A DNA stretch of 14,051 nucleotides, from the NCBI GenBank assembly GCA_938023895.1, contig CALJDH010000197.1, forward strand, positions 1-14,051. Direction: 5' to 3'. Made by a program: the position numbers and the translations under genes. The DNA is from an uncultured Aliiroseovarius sp. GTDB taxonomy: Bacteria > Pseudomonadota > Alphaproteobacteria > Rhodobacterales > Rhodobacteraceae. The notes below the pieces were generated by a model. It ran no database searches. It saw only the letters and a list, made by a program, of their open reading frames with translations, and was not told where the DNA came from. Shown here one piece after another: positions 1 to 6,736 of the stretch (the first letter of the stretch is position 1; every line of letters begins with the position of its first letter).

Positions 1-417
1 CGTCTGATCCAGGTGACTCACGATGCGCTGATGGAAGGCATCGCCGCCGTCAAACCCGGCAACACCTTCGGAGACATTGGCCACGCCATCCAGAAATACG
101 CCGAAGCACAGCGCATGTCCGTCGTGCGCGATTTCTGCGGCCACGGTCTGGGCCGTGTGTTCCACGCGCCACCCAACGTGCTGCACTATGGCCGTCCCGG
201 CACCGGTGCAGTGCTAGAAGAAGGCATGTTCTTCACCATCGAGCCGATGATCAATCTGGGTCGTCCGGAAACCAAGATCCTGTCTGACGACTGGACCGCC
301 ATTACCCGCGACAAATCGCTGTCGGCGCAGTTCGAACACTCGGTCGGCGTGACGGCGGATGGGTGCGAGATCTTTACCTTGTCGCCCGCCGGAAAGTTCC
401 ACCCGACTTGGGGTTGA
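1..417 (+). CDS. map: Type I methionine aminopeptidase, C-terminal part (5' end outside window)
   Basis: This enzyme removes the initiator methionine from nascent proteins in the cytoplasm. The reading frame is open from base 1 (first codon CGT, Arg), so the gene is cut by the window edge. The GTG at 13 is an internal valine codon, not a start. The visible 138 residues match the C-terminal half of the type I family (about 265 residues in E. coli). Clear motifs are CGHGLGRVFH, which carries the first metal-binding His here, then VLHYG with the substrate-side His, TIEP with a metal-binding Glu, and SAQFEHS with the last metal-binding Glu. The two metal-binding Asp residues lie upstream, outside the window. 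The stop is TGA at 415-417, followed by a strong hairpin. The family call is very secure; completeness of the N-terminus cannot be judged. Confidence 0.96.
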   Translation, partial: RLIQVTHDALMEGIAAVKPGNTFGDIGHAIQKYAEAQRMSVVRDFCGHGLGRVFHAPPNVLHYGRPGTGAVLEEGMFFTIEPMINLGRPETKILSDDWTAITRDKSLSAQFEHSVGVTADGCEIFTLSPAGKFHPTWG

Positions 418-431
418 TCACAAAGTTTACT

Positions 432-460
432 TAGGGGAAACTTTTTTAAGTTTCCCCCTA
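432..460 (+). terminator. Hairpin after map, probable terminator
   Basis: GGGGAAACTT (434-443) pairs perfectly with AAGTTTCCCC (448-457) around a TTTT loop. Two more outer base pairs form if C458 is bulged. It starts 17 bases after the map stop codon. There is no immediate U-run after the stem (GTCACC follows), so efficiency as an intrinsic terminator is uncertain. It could instead protect the map mRNA 3' end. Confidence 0.6.
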
Positions 461-635
461 GTCACCAAAATTTCCTTTTGAATTCGGGACGTATTTCGCC
501 CTTCGTTCTTTTGGTCGAAAAACCTGCTTTTTAACCTTTGCACGCGCAGCATTTCGTACCTACGTTCTGACTGCTCAACCGCGTGAGGTGGCTGGGCTTC
601 CGCGACAACTTTGCGCGGCTGATGATAAGAAATAC

Positions 636-642
636 GGAGGGG
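636..642 (+). promoter_or_regulatory. Shine-Dalgarno that fixes the start of the TRAP binding protein
   Basis: GGAGGGG lies just upstream of ATG 646 with the usual spacing of about five bases from CGGAGG. This selects 646 rather than an in-frame ATG at 583. The extra 21 residues from 583 would put a charged stretch in front of the signal peptide. Confidence 0.8.
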
Positions 643-645
643 CCA

Positions 646-1704
646 ATGACCAACTTCCGCACTTTCAACCCGAAATCCATCCTTACCACAGTGACCGCTG
701 CTGCCGCCCTTGCGATGGCCGCCAGCACTGCCGCCGCGCAGGAAGTCACGCTGCGATTCCAGCATTTCGTGTCGCCCCTGTCCGCGAACCCGACCTATTT
801 CATGGCCCCGTGGGCCGAAAAGATCGAGAAGGATTCGGGCGGGCGCATCAAGGTCGAGCTTTACCCGGCAATGCAGCTGGGCGGCAAAGCCACCAGCCAA
901 TACGACCTGATCCGCGATGGCGCGATCGACGGTGGCTGGGTGATCCCCGGTTACCAACCGGGTCGCTTCCCGGAAGCCGAGGCCATGGAACTGCCCTTCA
1001 TGGTGACGAAATCGGGTGAAGAGGCGTCAAAGGCCGCGTGGGTTTATACCCAGAAATACCTGATGGACGATTTTGCTGACGTCAAAGTCATTGCCGCCCA
1101 CATGCATGGGCGCGGGATCGTGCACAAGAAGGGTGCACCGATTGCTACGGTTGCCGATTTTAAGGGTCTGAAACTGCGCGGCCCGTCGCGCACTGCCACC
1201 CGCCTTCTGGACAAGCTGGGCGCGACCCCCGTGGGTATGCCGGTTCCGGCCTTCCCCGAGGCGCTGTCGAAAGGCGTTGTCGATGGCGGCGTAATCACGT
1301 GGGAGATGTCGCCGTCCCTGAAACTGGATGAGCTGACGGACAGCCACACCGACATTGCGGGCGAAAAGTCGCTCTACAACCTCTATTTCATCTGGGCGAT
1401 GAACAAGGACGTCTATGACGGCCTGCCCGATGATCTGAAGGCAGTGATTGATGCGAACTCGGGCTTCCATGCTTCGGGTTGGGCCGGTCATGCGCACGAT
1501 ACTGGCGACGTGGTTGGCCGCGAGAAGATGGCCGCAAGTGGCAACGCGCTGACCGAGCTGTCGGAAGACGAAACCGCGAAGATCCGCGCGCTGGGCGACG
1601 AGGTAATTGCCGAGTGGATCGCCGACATGAACGACAAAGGTCTTGATGGCGAGGCGATGGTGCGTGACGCCCGTGCCGCCGTGTCGGTGACACGCGCACA
1701 GTAA
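646..1704 (+). CDS. TRAP transporter solute-binding protein, DctP family
   Basis: This is a periplasmic binding protein (352 residues) that captures a small, probably carboxylated, solute and delivers it to a TRAP membrane pair for sodium-coupled import. The Sec signal peptide spans residues 1-31 (basic Asn/Lys region, then an Ala-rich core) with likely cleavage at AAA|QE, leaving a mature protein that begins QEVTLRFQHF. The DctP hallmark GLKLRGPSR includes Arg178, which aligns with the arginine that binds the ligand carboxylate. A second family region, GVVDGGVITWEMSP, follows around residue 210. The start at 646 is chosen from the strong SD. No DctQ or DctM membrane subunit gene is adjacent. 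The gene stands alone between the map hairpin and a bidirectional terminator, so its partners must be encoded elsewhere. The substrate cannot be read from sequence. Confidence 0.93.
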   Translation: MTNFRTFNPKSILTTVTAAAALAMAASTAAAQEVTLRFQHFVSPLSANPTYFMAPWAEKIEKDSGGRIKVELYPAMQLGGKATSQYDLIRDGAIDGGWVIPGYQPGRFPEAEAMELPFMVTKSGEEASKAAWVYTQKYLMDDFADVKVIAAHMHGRGIVHKKGAPIATVADFKGLKLRGPSRTATRLLDKLGATPVGMPVPAFPEALSKGVVDGGVITWEMSPSLKLDELTDSHTDIAGEKSLYNLYFIWAMNKDVYDGLPDDLKAVIDANSGFHASGWAGHAHDTGDVVGREKMAASGNALTELSEDETAKIRALGDEVIAEWIADMNDKGLDGEAMVRDARAAVSVTRAQ

Positions 1705-1725
1705 ATCGCACTGCAACAAAAAACG

Positions 1726-1756
1726 AAGGCGCTGGGCACCATGCCCGGCGCCTTTT
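1726..1756. terminator. Bidirectional intrinsic terminator between convergent genes
   Basis: A 12-bp stem (AAGGCGCTGGGC 1726-1737 with GCCCGGCGCCTT 1743-1754, one G-U pair) encloses an ACCAT loop. TTTT follows on the plus strand. On the minus strand the stem is followed by CGTTTTTTG, so it serves both the TRAP protein gene and rsmD. The rsmD stop codon (1755-1757) sits at the edge of the stem. Confidence 0.9.
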
Positions 1757-2315
1757 ACGTTTCTGAATACTCACAGATCGTGATCACCGTGTCGCCATAG
1801 CGGCGGCTGTCGAGTTGGGTAACGCCAGCAGGGGGGATCACGGGGGTGTTGTCCTCCCACACGATCAGTGCACCATCCGCGACCCAACCGGATTTGATGG
1901 CCGCCGCCAGTGCCTTTTCGCCCAGACCTTTGCCATAGGGCGGATCCAGAAAGATAAGGTCATGGGGCGTGCCTTCCGGCAGGCGGGTGGCGTCGCGTTT
2001 CAGGATCGTCGCCTCGTCCGTGCAGCGGCATTTCTGGATGTTCTCGCGGATCAGTGACAGCGCCTTGCGCCCGTCATCCACCAAGGTGACATGGGATGCC
2101 CCGCGCGACAGCGCCTCAAGACCCAGCGCGCCAGTGCCTGCGAACAGGTCCAACACGCGGGCGTCCTCGATGGGATCGCCAAAGCGCCCGCCGGTCAGCA
2201 TGGAAAACAGACTTTCGCGGACGCGGTCGGTGGTGGGGCGAAGATGTGCGCCCGCATCCCCTTTGCCGACACTCGCCAGCGCCAGCCCGCGAAAACGGCC
2301 TGCGATGATCCTCAT
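1755..2315 (-). CDS. rsmD: 16S rRNA (guanine(966)-N(2))-methyltransferase RsmD
   Basis: This is an SAM-dependent enzyme that methylates N2 of G966 of 16S rRNA during 30S assembly. The 186-residue length is normal for the family. It begins with the characteristic MRIIAGRFRG. The conserved LRPTTDRVRESLFSML element occupies about residues 25-40. The SAM-binding motif I, DLFAGTGALGLEALSRG, is at residues 56-72. The catalytic DPPY motif is at 124-127 and is typical of amino (N2/N6) methyltransferases. The ATG start overlaps the stop of the upstream flavoprotein gene by four bases (ATGA), so translation is probably coupled and both genes share a transcript. Transcription ends in the bidirectional terminator beyond the stop. 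No key residue is missing. Confidence 0.95.
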   Translation of the reverse strand: MRIIAGRFRGLALASVGKGDAGAHLRPTTDRVRESLFSMLTGGRFGDPIEDARVLDLFAGTGALGLEALSRGASHVTLVDDGRKALSLIRENIQKCRCTDEATILKRDATRLPEGTPHDLIFLDPPYGKGLGEKALAAAIKSGWVADGALIVWEDNTPVIPPAGVTQLDSRRYGDTVITICEYSET

Positions 2316-3520
2316 GCCAGAAGGGCTTTCAACTCGGTCCCCGGGTCGGCCACGGCTGTTTTGTCGGGCGACTTTCCGCCTTCGACCAGTCGTTTGCCGA
2401 CCATATAGGCGCGCGGGTCGTTCATCGCGTCCACGGCCAGAAGGGTGTCACCCTGATAGTACCAGAAGCTGACACTGCCGTCCTTGTCGCCGGGGCGGGT
2501 GACGATGTTGTCATAGCCCGTATTCAGCCCCGCGATTTGCAGCTTCACGTCATACTGATCCGACCAGAACCACGGCTTGGCGACATAGTCGACACCTTCG
2601 CCCATCATGTTGCGGGCGACGATCTCGGCCTGATCAATGGCGTTGGGGACGCTTTCCAGACGGATACGCTCACCACGATAGGGGAAGGACGCGCAATCGC
2701 CCGCCGCCCAGATCGACGGGTCCGAGGTGCGGCCCTGCGCGTCGGTCTTGATGCCGTTGTCCAGATCCAGCCCCGCGCTTTCGGCCAGCGCGCTGTCGGG
2801 TGCAATGCCCACGCCAACGATGGCGAAGTCAATGTCGAGTTCGGTGCCGTCTGACAGGGTGGCGCCCGTCACGCGGCCCTCACCGGTCAGACGGTCCAGC
2901 CCGACGCCCTCGCGAATATTGACGCCGTGCCCGCCGTGCAGCGCGCGGAAATAGTCCGAGGTCTCGGGCGCGGCGACCCGTTGCAGGATGCGGTCGGCCA
3001 TTTCGACCAGCGTGACCTTCAAGCCCTTCTTGGCGGCCACGGCTGCAGCCTCCAGCCCGATATAGCCGCCGCCGATAATCAAGACGCTGCGGCCTTCGGA
3101 GAACTCGGGCGCCATGCCGTCCACATCGGCCAAGGTACGCACCACATGCACACCGTCCAAATCGCCGCCGATGGCAGCAGGCAGATAGCGCGGGGTTGAT
3201 CCGGTGGTGATGGCCAGCTGGTCATAGGCGATACGTTCGTCCCCGATCACTACCTCTTTCGCCGCGGCATCAATCGCGTCCACGCGCGTGTCCAGCCGCA
3301 GGGTGATGTTCTGGTCGGCATAGAAGTTCTCGGGACGCAGATAGAGGCGCTCCAGTTCCATCTCGCCCAGAAGATAGGCCTTGGACAGGGGCGGACGCTG
3401 ATAGGGCGGCGCGCTTTCGGCGCCGATCAAAGTGACCTCTCCGTCAAAGCCCGCGTTGCGCAGTTTGGCGACCAGCGATGCTCCGGCCTGCCCGGCTCCG
3501 ATCACGACGATATGGCTCAT
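2312..3520 (-). CDS. FAD-dependent ferredoxin/rubredoxin-type reductase (putidaredoxin reductase family)
   Basis: This is a soluble flavoprotein (402 residues) expected to pass electrons from NAD(P)H through FAD to a small iron-sulphur partner. GAGQAG at residues 8-13 is the FAD ADP-binding loop. RPPLSK, typical of ferredoxin reductases of oxygenase systems, follows near residue 48. GGGYIGLEAA in the middle is the NAD(P)H-binding loop. WAAGDCA is the second FAD motif. The C-terminal domain has the family's WFWSDQYDVKLQIAGL stretch. The start was set at ATG 3518-3520, preceded by GGAGAAAACC. An in-frame ATG at 3601 would add 27 unrelated residues before the glycine-rich loop. The stop overlaps the rsmD start (ATGA). 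No ferredoxin or oxygenase gene is nearby, so the electron acceptor is unknown. Specific function remains an inference from family. Confidence 0.92.
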   Translation of the reverse strand: MSHIVVIGAGQAGASLVAKLRNAGFDGEVTLIGAESAPPYQRPPLSKAYLLGEMELERLYLRPENFYADQNITLRLDTRVDAIDAAAKEVVIGDERIAYDQLAITTGSTPRYLPAAIGGDLDGVHVVRTLADVDGMAPEFSEGRSVLIIGGGYIGLEAAAVAAKKGLKVTLVEMADRILQRVAAPETSDYFRALHGGHGVNIREGVGLDRLTGEGRVTGATLSDGTELDIDFAIVGVGIAPDSALAESAGLDLDNGIKTDAQGRTSDPSIWAAGDCASFPYRGERIRLESVPNAIDQAEIVARNMMGEGVDYVAKPWFWSDQYDVKLQIAGLNTGYDNIVTRPGDKDGSVSFWYYQGDTLLAVDAMNDPRAYMVGKRLVEGGKSPDKTAVADPGTELKALLA

Positions 3521-3546
3521 GGTTTTCTCCGCGTTTCTGTCAGGGG

Positions 3547-3576
3547 ACGATAGGCCGAAATTAGTTGCTTTGGCAA
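3547..3576 (-). promoter_or_regulatory. Possible promoter of the ferredoxin reductase-rsmD unit
   Basis: On the minus strand, TTGCCA (3576-3571) and TATCGT (3552-3547) are separated by 18 bases, about 27 bases before the reductase start codon. The -35 is good and the -10 is only moderate. An inverted repeat overlaps the -35 element. Confidence 0.35.
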
Positions 3577-3585
3577 CGATTGGCA
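3564..3585. promoter_or_regulatory. Operator-like repeats in the reductase/peroxiredoxin intergenic region
   Basis: A perfect inverted repeat, GTTGC-TTTG-GCAAC, occupies 3564-3577. Overlapping it, the hexamer TTGGCA occurs twice with a 10-base period (3570-3575 and 3580-3585). Both overlap or flank the proposed -35 of the leftward unit and lie about 90 bases before the rightward peroxiredoxin start. This arrangement suits a regulator of one or both divergent genes. No known regulator can be named. Confidence 0.35.
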
Positions 3586-3672
3586 TTCGTGCTCTACACA
3601 AGATTGTTGGATGACATGGCGCCGAAAGATGTCAAAAGTCAATTTGCTGAATCATAAGTAAGGAATGCGCGA

Positions 3673-4167
3673 ATGACCCTGAGTGTTGGTGACACGTTAC
3701 CCGATGTAAATCTGTTACGGATGGGGGCGGACGACCCGGAATCTGTCAGCCTGTCGTCCCTGTTGGCTGGGCGCAAAGTTGTAATCTTTGCTGTGCCCAG
3801 TGCGTTTTCCGGCACGTGTACGACGGCCCATGTGCCCAGCTATATCCGCACGAAGCCAGCACTGGATCAGGCGGGTGTGGATGACGTGATCTGTATCGCC
3901 GCAAACGATCCGTTCGTCATGAGTGCTTGGGCAGATGCGACCGGCGCCGCCGAGGCCGGGCTTCTGTTTCTGTCGGACGCGCTGTCTGAGTTCACAAAAG
4001 CCGTCGGCATGGATTTCACCGCGCCGCATGTCGGCCTGATCAACCGGTCGAAGCGTTATGGTGCCTATGTGGTGGATGGCGTGGTGCAGATCCTGCATAT
4101 CGAGGACAATCCCGGCATGTGCGGTATTTCGGCGGGCGAGGCGATGCTGGAAGCCATTCAAGGCTGA
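3673..4167 (+). CDS. Peroxiredoxin, Prx5/redoxin type
   Basis: This thiol peroxidase reduces hydrogen peroxide and alkyl hydroperoxides. It is 164 residues long, normal for Prx5. The active-site loop VPSAFSGTCTTAHVPSY carries the peroxidatic Cys49. Pro42 is conserved, but the usual Thr of PxxxTxxC is Ser46, a conservative change. Arg128 in RSKRYGAYVVDGVV fits the conserved active-site arginine. Cys74 and Cys150 are the other cysteines. Cys150, in the DNPGMCGISAGE C-terminal segment, is placed like the resolving cysteine of atypical 2-Cys Prx5. There is no signal peptide, so it is cytoplasmic. The ATG has AAGGA upstream (about 3659-3663). The gene is divergent from the ferredoxin reductase and convergent with the FemAB-like gene, whose stop is only five bases away. 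The natural reductant (glutaredoxin, thioredoxin or other) is not shown by sequence. Confidence 0.93.
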   Translation: MTLSVGDTLPDVNLLRMGADDPESVSLSSLLAGRKVVIFAVPSAFSGTCTTAHVPSYIRTKPALDQAGVDDVICIAANDPFVMSAWADATGAAEAGLLFLSDALSEFTKAVGMDFTAPHVGLINRSKRYGAYVVDGVVQILHIEDNPGMCGISAGEAMLEAIQG

Positions 4168-4172
4168 TCGTG

Positions 4173-5360
4173 TCAGTCGTGTTCCGACACATCCACGGAT
4201 TTGAACGGGCCGTACGAGGTCAGGATGTCGATATCCTGCGCCACGGCCTTGCGTTCTGATTGAAGAAACTGATTGACGGCCTCGCGGAAGCCGGGGTCGT
4301 TGATCCAGTGCAGCGAATGGGTGGTGACGGGCAGATAGCCGCGCGCCAGTTTGTGTTCGCCTTGTGCCCCGGCCTCGACGCGGCTTAGCCCGTGCTGAAT
4401 GGCAAAGTCGATGGCCTGATAATAACACAGTTCGAAATGCAGGAACGGGTGGTCCTCGACGCAGCCCCAATAACGGCCGAACAGCGTGTCTCGGCCGATC
4501 ACGTTTAGGGCGCCCGCAATGGGGCGGCCCTCGCGTTCGGCCAGCACCAGCAGCACATCCTCGGCCATCGTCTCGTGGAGCTGATCAAAGAAGGCGCGGG
4601 TTAGGTAAGGGCGGCCCCATTTTCGGGCGCCGGTGTCTTGATAGAAATGCCAGAACGCGTCCCAATGATGTGGTTGGATCTGGTCGCCGGTCAGGGAAAG
4701 AATGTCGCCGCCGAAGCTTTGCGCAATGCGGCGTTCTTTGCGGATCTGCTTGCGTTTGCGTGAACTCAGCGCGTCCAGGAACGCATCGAAATCCGCGTAG
4801 CTGTCGTTTTGCCAATGATACTGCAGCCCTTCGCGTGCTAGCAGGCCCATGGCTTTGCCCGCCTCGGCCTCGTCCCCGGTGCAGAAGGTCACATGGGCCG
4901 AGCTGATTTGGTTGTCCGCTGCAATCTGGACCATACCCTGCACCAGCGCGGCCTGCCCGATCTGCGTGTGTCCGGGGCGGGTTAGGAATCGGCGCCCTGT
5001 GACTGGAGAAAACGGAACAGCGGATTGCAGCTTTGGATAATAGCTTCCGCCAGCGCGCTCGTACGCATCCGCCCAGCCGTGATCGAATACGTATTCGCCC
5101 TGGCTGTGGGTCTTCACGTAGAGCGGCATCACCGCGATGACCTGATCGCCGGCGTGGACCGTCAGGTGTTGTGGATGCCAGCCCGTGCCTTCTCCGACAG
5201 ATCCGGATTTTTCCAACGCCGATAGAAACGCGTGCGTTGTAAACGGGTCCAATGCCCGCTCGCCATCGGCCCGTTCAGGGCAGGCGCAGGCATCCCAATC
5301 ATCGGCGCGGATGGCATCGAGGGACTGGTGGGTGCGGATGTCGACTTGGGTTTCGCTCAC
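4173..5360 (-). CDS. FemAB/GNAT-like protein (COG3146, PF04339 type)
   Basis: This 395-residue protein resembles the family annotated as peptidogalycan biosynthesis/recognition or GNAT N-acetyltransferase. Family features seen are the early DPFTTHAFLSALEKSGS, the central FDHGWADAYERAGGSYYPKL, the basic SRKRKQIRKERR near residues 200-212, the ARKWGRPYLTRAFF stretch, and the C-terminal VEAGAQGEHKLARGYLP near residue 335. The fold in this family is a GNAT-like double domain related to Fem aminoacyl transferases; the substrate is not established. No signal peptide or membrane segment is visible. The start is GTG (5358-5360) with a weak, close AGGA, so the exact start is less sure. It lies 31 bases after the glycerophosphodiesterase gene and is probably the last gene of that operon. 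Confidence 0.85.
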   Translation of the reverse strand: MSETQVDIRTHQSLDAIRADDWDACACPERADGERALDPFTTHAFLSALEKSGSVGEGTGWHPQHLTVHAGDQVIAVMPLYVKTHSQGEYVFDHGWADAYERAGGSYYPKLQSAVPFSPVTGRRFLTRPGHTQIGQAALVQGMVQIAADNQISSAHVTFCTGDEAEAGKAMGLLAREGLQYHWQNDSYADFDAFLDALSSRKRKQIRKERRIAQSFGGDILSLTGDQIQPHHWDAFWHFYQDTGARKWGRPYLTRAFFDQLHETMAEDVLLVLAEREGRPIAGALNVIGRDTLFGRYWGCVEDHPFLHFELCYYQAIDFAIQHGLSRVEAGAQGEHKLARGYLPVTTHSLHWINDPGFREAVNQFLQSERKAVAQDIDILTSYGPFKSVDVSEHD

Positions 5361-5391
5361 GGTCCTATTGAGGGGCAGAGGGCAGGATGGG

Positions 5392-6159
5392 TCAAGCCAG
5401 ATAGCCTTCGAACGTCACGTTGTCTGCGATCTTGCGGGCCTCGGCTTCGACCTCTAGCGATCGCACCGTCCAGCACAGAACCGGCACGCCGCGATCCTTC
5501 AGACGCGTCACCGCCGGGTTGTCTAGATCCCGCACATCATGGCTGATGAAGCTCGCGCCGACCCGGTCGTAGTCGGGAATGTCACGCAGGCGCGCGCGCG
5601 TGGCGGCGGGCAAAAGCGCGGTATCTTCATCTGTGTAGGCCTCAGTCGTCAGGCCAATGGGCAGATTGGTGTTGTACTTGCCAAATTCGGCAACCGAATG
5701 GGGGTTGAAGGACATGACGGCGACGTCGCCAGTATAGCCTTCCAGCGCCTCGGCCGTGGCTTTCTCCATGACCCCGTCATGCGGACCCATGGCACCGTGT
5801 TGGTCCTTGAGTTCGACCAACAGGGGCACGCGGTCGGCGACAATTTCCAAAACCTCGGCGAAGCTTGGAATGCCCTCGTCCCCGCCGGTCAGGCCGATCC
5901 CAGCCAACTCGACCGCATTGCGCTGGCGCACCGGGCCGGTTTCACCGGTCAGGCGGGACAGGTCATAGTCGTGAAAAACCATGGCCTGCCCATCTTTTGA
6001 CATTTGCAGATCAATCTCGATCCCGTAGCCCGCGTCCACAGCGGCCCGAATGGCCGCGCGCGAGTTTTCCGGGCGGCCTGCCGACAAGTCGTGCAAAGCG
6101 CGATGGGCAATCGGCCGATCAAAGAAGCTTTGGGGTAGCGGGACGGGTGTGCGGGTCAT
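5392..6159 (-). CDS. Glycerophosphodiester phosphodiesterase (GDPD domain)
   Basis: This enzyme hydrolyses glycerophosphodiesters to glycerol-3-phosphate and an alcohol, recycling deacylated phospholipids. The protein has 255 residues, a single GDPD TIM-barrel domain. Catalytic and metal residues are visible: His19-Arg20 (AHRA), Glu31 in PENS, Glu48 and Asp50 in GIEIDL, His63 in VFHDYDL, and Glu116/Lys118 in LVELKD. No signal peptide is seen, which points to a cytoplasmic enzyme unlike periplasmic GlpQ. Its ATG overlaps the stop of the RidA gene by four bases (ATGA), implying translational coupling, and the FemAB-like gene follows 31 bases later. The family call is very secure. Whether phospholipid-derived diesters or another phosphodiester are the natural substrate is open. 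Confidence 0.94.
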   Translation of the reverse strand: MTRTPVPLPQSFFDRPIAHRALHDLSAGRPENSRAAIRAAVDAGYGIEIDLQMSKDGQAMVFHDYDLSRLTGETGPVRQRNAVELAGIGLTGGDEGIPSFAEVLEIVADRVPLLVELKDQHGAMGPHDGVMEKATAEALEGYTGDVAVMSFNPHSVAEFGKYNTNLPIGLTTEAYTDEDTALLPAATRARLRDIPDYDRVGASFISHDVRDLDNPAVTRLKDRGVPVLCWTVRSLEVEAEARKIADNVTFEGYLA

Positions 6160-6617
6160 TTGATCTGGAAGATACCTTCGATTTCCACGGCCACGCCAAA
6201 AGGCAGGCTGGCAGCAGAGACAGCGGAACGGGCGTGACGGCCCGCGTCCCCAAGTGCTTCCACCATGAAGTCCGACGCGCCGTTGATCACTTTCGGCTGA
6301 TCGCCAAAGTCGGCGGTCGAGTTCACGAAGCCCACCAGTTTCACCACACGCTGCAGGCGGTCCAGATCGCCACCGCAGGCGGCTTTGACTTGGGCCAGCA
6401 GGGCAATTGCACAGCTGCGGGCAGCCTCGGCGCCTTGCTCGGCGGTCATATCGTCGCCCAGCTTGCCGGTCAGGAACGCGCCGTCCTTCATCGAGATCTG
6501 GCCCGAGACATGCACGAGGTCTCCGACCTGAACGTACGGCACGTAGTTGGCAGCGGGGGCAGGGGCGTCGGGTAGGGTGACGCCCAGTTCAGCAAGGCGG
6601 GATTCAAAAGCGCTCAT
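6156..6617 (-). CDS. RidA family protein (YjgF/YER057c/UK114 superfamily)
   Basis: Classical RidA hydrolyses reactive enamine/imine intermediates from amino-acid dehydratases. This protein has 153 residues, longer than classical RidA (about 130), as in the branch with an N-terminal extension beginning FESRLAELGVTLP. Conserved elements are HVSGQISMKDG (36-46), an Ala/Cys-rich helix around 60-82, VVKLVGFVNST (91-101) and the C-terminal GRHARSAVSAASLPFGVAVEIE. In that last element Arg130 aligns with the arginine that RidA needs to bind the substrate carboxylate. The start ATG is preceded by AAAGGA with about eight bases of spacing. It is the first gene of a leftward operon with the phosphodiesterase and FemAB-like genes. 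The subgroup is not certain, so imine deaminase activity is inferred. Confidence 0.92.
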   Translation of the reverse strand: MSAFESRLAELGVTLPDAPAPAANYVPYVQVGDLVHVSGQISMKDGAFLTGKLGDDMTAEQGAEAARSCAIALLAQVKAACGGDLDRLQRVVKLVGFVNSTADFGDQPKVINGASDFMVEALGDAGRHARSAVSAASLPFGVAVEIEGIFQIK

Positions 6618-6640
6618 CGGGCGATCCTTTCAAGTAGCAA

Positions 6641-6661
6641 GCCCGAGGGCCGGGCCTTTTT
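6641..6661 (+). other. GC-rich hairpin with T-run upstream of the RidA gene
   Basis: GCCCG (6641-6645) and CGGGC (6651-6655) enclose AGGGC, followed by CTTTTT. In plus-strand orientation it looks like a small intrinsic terminator, but no plus-strand gene ends here. It could stop antisense transcription or fold in the RidA leader. The role is unclear. Confidence 0.3.
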
Positions 6662-6695
6662 CAGGACGCTAGCCCGCGTCTGGGATAAGGGGAAG

Positions 6696-6725
6696 GGGGA
6701 AACCGACGCCTTCGGGTATTTCCCC
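6696..6725 (-). terminator. Candidate terminator hairpin after the type I secretion genes
   Basis: GGGGAAA (6696-6702) pairs with TTTCCCC (6719-6725). Inside it, CCGA pairs with TCGG (6712-6715) around a five-base loop with a GTA bulge. It begins 11 bases after the HlyD-type gene stop. No U-run follows on the minus strand, so termination is plausible but not certain. Confidence 0.45.
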
Positions 6726-6736
6726 GTCGCGGGGGA

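Noticed and set aside
583..645. Longer N-terminus for the TRAP binding protein
   Set aside because: The strong Shine-Dalgarno at 636-642 and the clean Sec signal from 646 make the downstream start far better.
427..957. Open frame of 176 codons on the minus strand across the TRAP gene leader
   Set aside because: It runs through the map hairpin and the signal peptide region of the TRAP protein and has no recognisable protein features.
3521..3601. Longer N-terminus for the ferredoxin reductase
   Set aside because: The family begins a few residues before the GxGxxG loop, and GGAG is correctly placed before ATG 3520.
3715..4470. Open frame of 251 codons on the minus strand over the peroxiredoxin
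   Set aside because: It opposes a clear peroxiredoxin and overlaps the 3' end of the FemAB-like gene in another frame. The arginine-rich translation has no domain.
5865..6575. Open frame of 236 codons on the plus strand over the GDPD and RidA genes
   Set aside because: It is antisense to two well-supported genes, its composition is arginine/glycine-rich, and it has no family features.
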